Of a DNA stretch of 6,387 bases, positions 5,386 through 6,387 are shown piece after piece. The notes below the pieces were generated by a model. That model made no database searches. It was not told where the DNA came from and saw only the letters and a list, made by a program, of their open reading frames with translations. The stretch comes from Lachnospiraceae bacterium UBA6452 (lineage in GTDB: Bacteria > Bacillota > Clostridia > Lachnospirales > Lachnospiraceae): assembly GCA_002441865.1 (NCBI GenBank), contig DJNY01000033.1:1042-7428 (forward strand). The letters run 5' to 3'. A program made the translations under genes and the position numbers. Position 1 is the stretch's first letter. Every line of letters starts with the position of its first letter.

Positions 5386-5391
5386 TATAAT
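5386..5391 (+). promoter_or_regulatory. -10 box TATAAT for the XRE regulator gene
   Basis: A consensus TATAAT lies 32 bases before the ATG at 5424. No good -35 box is found at a 16-18 base spacing (the best is TGGTAC at 5362-5367), and the inverted repeat at 5367-5382 fills the spacer. A promoter with a perfect -10, a poor -35 and a palindrome in the spacer may depend on or be blocked by a bound regulator. Confidence 0.5.
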
Positions 5392-5423
5392 CTGCCTATC
5401 AATTCAGTTGAGGAGATGGGGAA

Positions 5424-6101
5424 ATGACTTTGGGTGAAACAATAAAGCAAGCGAGAATGGCAAAAAATATGTCGCAGGAAGATCTGGCAAATGAGGTCGG
5501 CGTATCCAGGCAGGCAATATCAAAGTGGGAAAGTAATAAAGCTATACCAACAGGAATTAACAGGGAGTGTCTCAATTCCGTTTTGGGTATCTCTGTTGAT
5601 TTGGAACATAAAAAAGATGGGCAGCAAGGGACTGCCAGCAAAAGAAAGCTGATTATAATAATCGGAATGGCGATTTTGTTGGTGCTCATTTCTGTTTTGG
5701 TGATTCTGCTATGTAAATCGCAGAATAAAATGATTAAGACGGAAGAACCATCTGATATCAGTATCAGATTTTTTGGTGCGGATATGAATGACGTTTTTGA
5801 TGAGGCATTATGGTATCCTGCAGCGCATATTGTGGGAATCATGATCCAATGGGAAGGGGAAACTCCCGATACGATCAAAATGTTTGCTACTCCCAGTGGT
5901 AGTGAAACAATGGAAGAAACGGAGCTGCTTGTGACGAAAAGTGTTAAGGACGGAGAACATGTGGCATTATTGCCTCTGCCAGCGGATCAATTGAAAAGAC
6001 TCTATATGGCACATGTTTATTTTGAACTGGATTTTCAGGGAAATATCATCACTTCTGAAGATTATAACTTTATATATGATGATATGGAGAATACTTTATA
6101 G
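5424..6101 (+). CDS. XRE-family regulator with a single membrane helix and C-terminal outer domain
   Basis: The 225-aa product starts with a classic XRE/Cro-type helix-turn-helix: MTLGETIKQARMAKNMSQEDLANEVGVSRQ..AISKWESNKAIP, about residues 1-42, with recognition helix near SRQAISKWE. A short linker ends in GTASKRK. One hydrophobic helix follows at about 76-97 (LIIIIGMAILLVLISVLVILL). A C-terminal region of about 128 residues, rich in acidic and aromatic residues, has no recognised domain. With the Arg/Lys cluster before the helix, the DNA-binding part should be inside and the C-terminal part outside the membrane, a layout suggesting a signal-sensing regulator. GAGGAG (5410-5415) is 8 bases before the ATG. 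It is divergent from the hydrolase at 4658-5249, with paired inverted repeats between, and is followed by a membrane-protein gene 15 bases downstream, perhaps a partner. Autoregulation is inferred. Confidence 0.85.
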   Translation: MTLGETIKQARMAKNMSQEDLANEVGVSRQAISKWESNKAIPTGINRECLNSVLGISVDLEHKKDGQQGTASKRKLIIIIGMAILLVLISVLVILLCKSQNKMIKTEEPSDISIRFFGADMNDVFDEALWYPAAHIVGIMIQWEGETPDTIKMFATPSGSETMEETELLVTKSVKDGEHVALLPLPADQLKRLYMAHVYFELDFQGNIITSEDYNFIYDDMENTL

Positions 6102-6116
6102 GAGGTTATGTTTAAA

Positions 6117-6387
6117 ATGTTGGTAACATTTATTGCAGCAGTTATGGTTATGGTAGCATATTTTCTTGTTTTGTATGGCGGTGTTGGGTTTATTCAGGAT
6201 AAGAAATTCTTCTCTTCTGCACCAAAGGAAGTTCTGGATGCAGTGCCTGATCATAAGGAAAGATTCCCTGGTGCGCATGTAATCGGCTGGATCATTGCAG
6301 GGATCGCAGTACTTTTGTTTGCAGGCGCGGCTGTTTTGAGTATCTGGGATGGTATTAGAAATGGATTCGGTTTTTGGAATTTCTTTG
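6117..6387 (+). CDS. Membrane protein, cut by the window end (partial)
   Basis: An open frame starts after the regulator stop and runs off the right edge; about 90 residues are visible. A hydrophobic helix at about 1-22 (LVTFIAAVMVMVAYFLVLYGG) is followed by a loop with GFIQDKKFFSSAPKEVLDA and DHKERFPGAH. A second helix (about 57-76, VIGWIIAGIAVLLFAGAAVL) leads to a polar turn with WDGIRNGFGFWNFF. The loop pattern recalls a family of small multi-helix membrane proteins of gut Clostridia with no known function; this is from memory only. The ATG at 6117 is 11 bases after AGGAGG (6100-6105); the in-frame ATG at 6108 is only 2 bases away from it and less likely. The binding site overlaps the regulator stop codon, so the two genes are probably one operon. 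Confidence 0.7.
   Translation, partial: MLVTFIAAVMVMVAYFLVLYGGVGFIQDKKFFSSAPKEVLDAVPDHKERFPGAHVIGWIIAGIAVLLFAGAAVLSIWDGIRNGFGFWNFF

Overview
The window looks like a chromosomal accessory stretch of a low-to-moderate-GC Firmicute, most likely a gut Clostridia/Lachnospiraceae species. The reasons are the strong AGGAGG-type ribosome binding sites, the AT-rich intergenic DNA, and the mix of families: an Rpn/PD-(D/E)XK nuclease 'transposase', a short CPxC zinc-ribbon protein, an XRE regulator fused to a membrane anchor, and a thiazoline-carboxylate hydrolase. The taxonomic placement is inferred from style and family content, not from a marker gene. I see no rRNA, tRNA, CRISPR array or complete insertion sequence.

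Layout, left to right. Positions 1-134 hold the coiled-coil tail of a gene that starts outside the window. A strong intrinsic terminator follows at 150-209. Next comes a same-strand group: an unrecognised 422-aa soluble protein (276-1544), a 61-aa membrane protein (1606-1791) and an 82-aa winged-helix DNA-binding protein related to the N-terminus of WYL regulators but lacking the WYL domain (1793-2041). A second clear terminator at 2114-2139 closes this group.

A second same-strand group follows: an Rpn-family nuclease (2295-3173), a 71-aa zinc-ribbon protein (3193-3408) and a 74-aa two-helix membrane protein (3424-3648). Its leader contains a possible Shine-Dalgarno/anti-Shine-Dalgarno switch. 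A promoter with an overlapping inverted repeat (3662-3690) then leads into a BAAT/acyl-CoA thioester hydrolase-type alpha/beta hydrolase (3724-4653).

Converging on that gene, on the minus strand, is an L-2-amino-thiazoline-4-carboxylic acid hydrolase homologue (4658-5249). It is split into two frames at a run of eight A residues. Its 5' end faces a divergently transcribed XRE-type regulator with one membrane helix (5424-6101). The shared intergenic region carries two related inverted repeats about three helical turns apart. The last gene, cut by the window edge, encodes a membrane protein that follows the regulator closely and is probably co-transcribed with it.

Most promising for new biology: (a) the orphan three-gene cassette at 276-2041; (b) the putative translational switch before the nuclease; (c) the poly-A frameshift in the hydrolase; (d) the membrane-anchored regulator with paired operators. 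None of these is proven by sequence alone.
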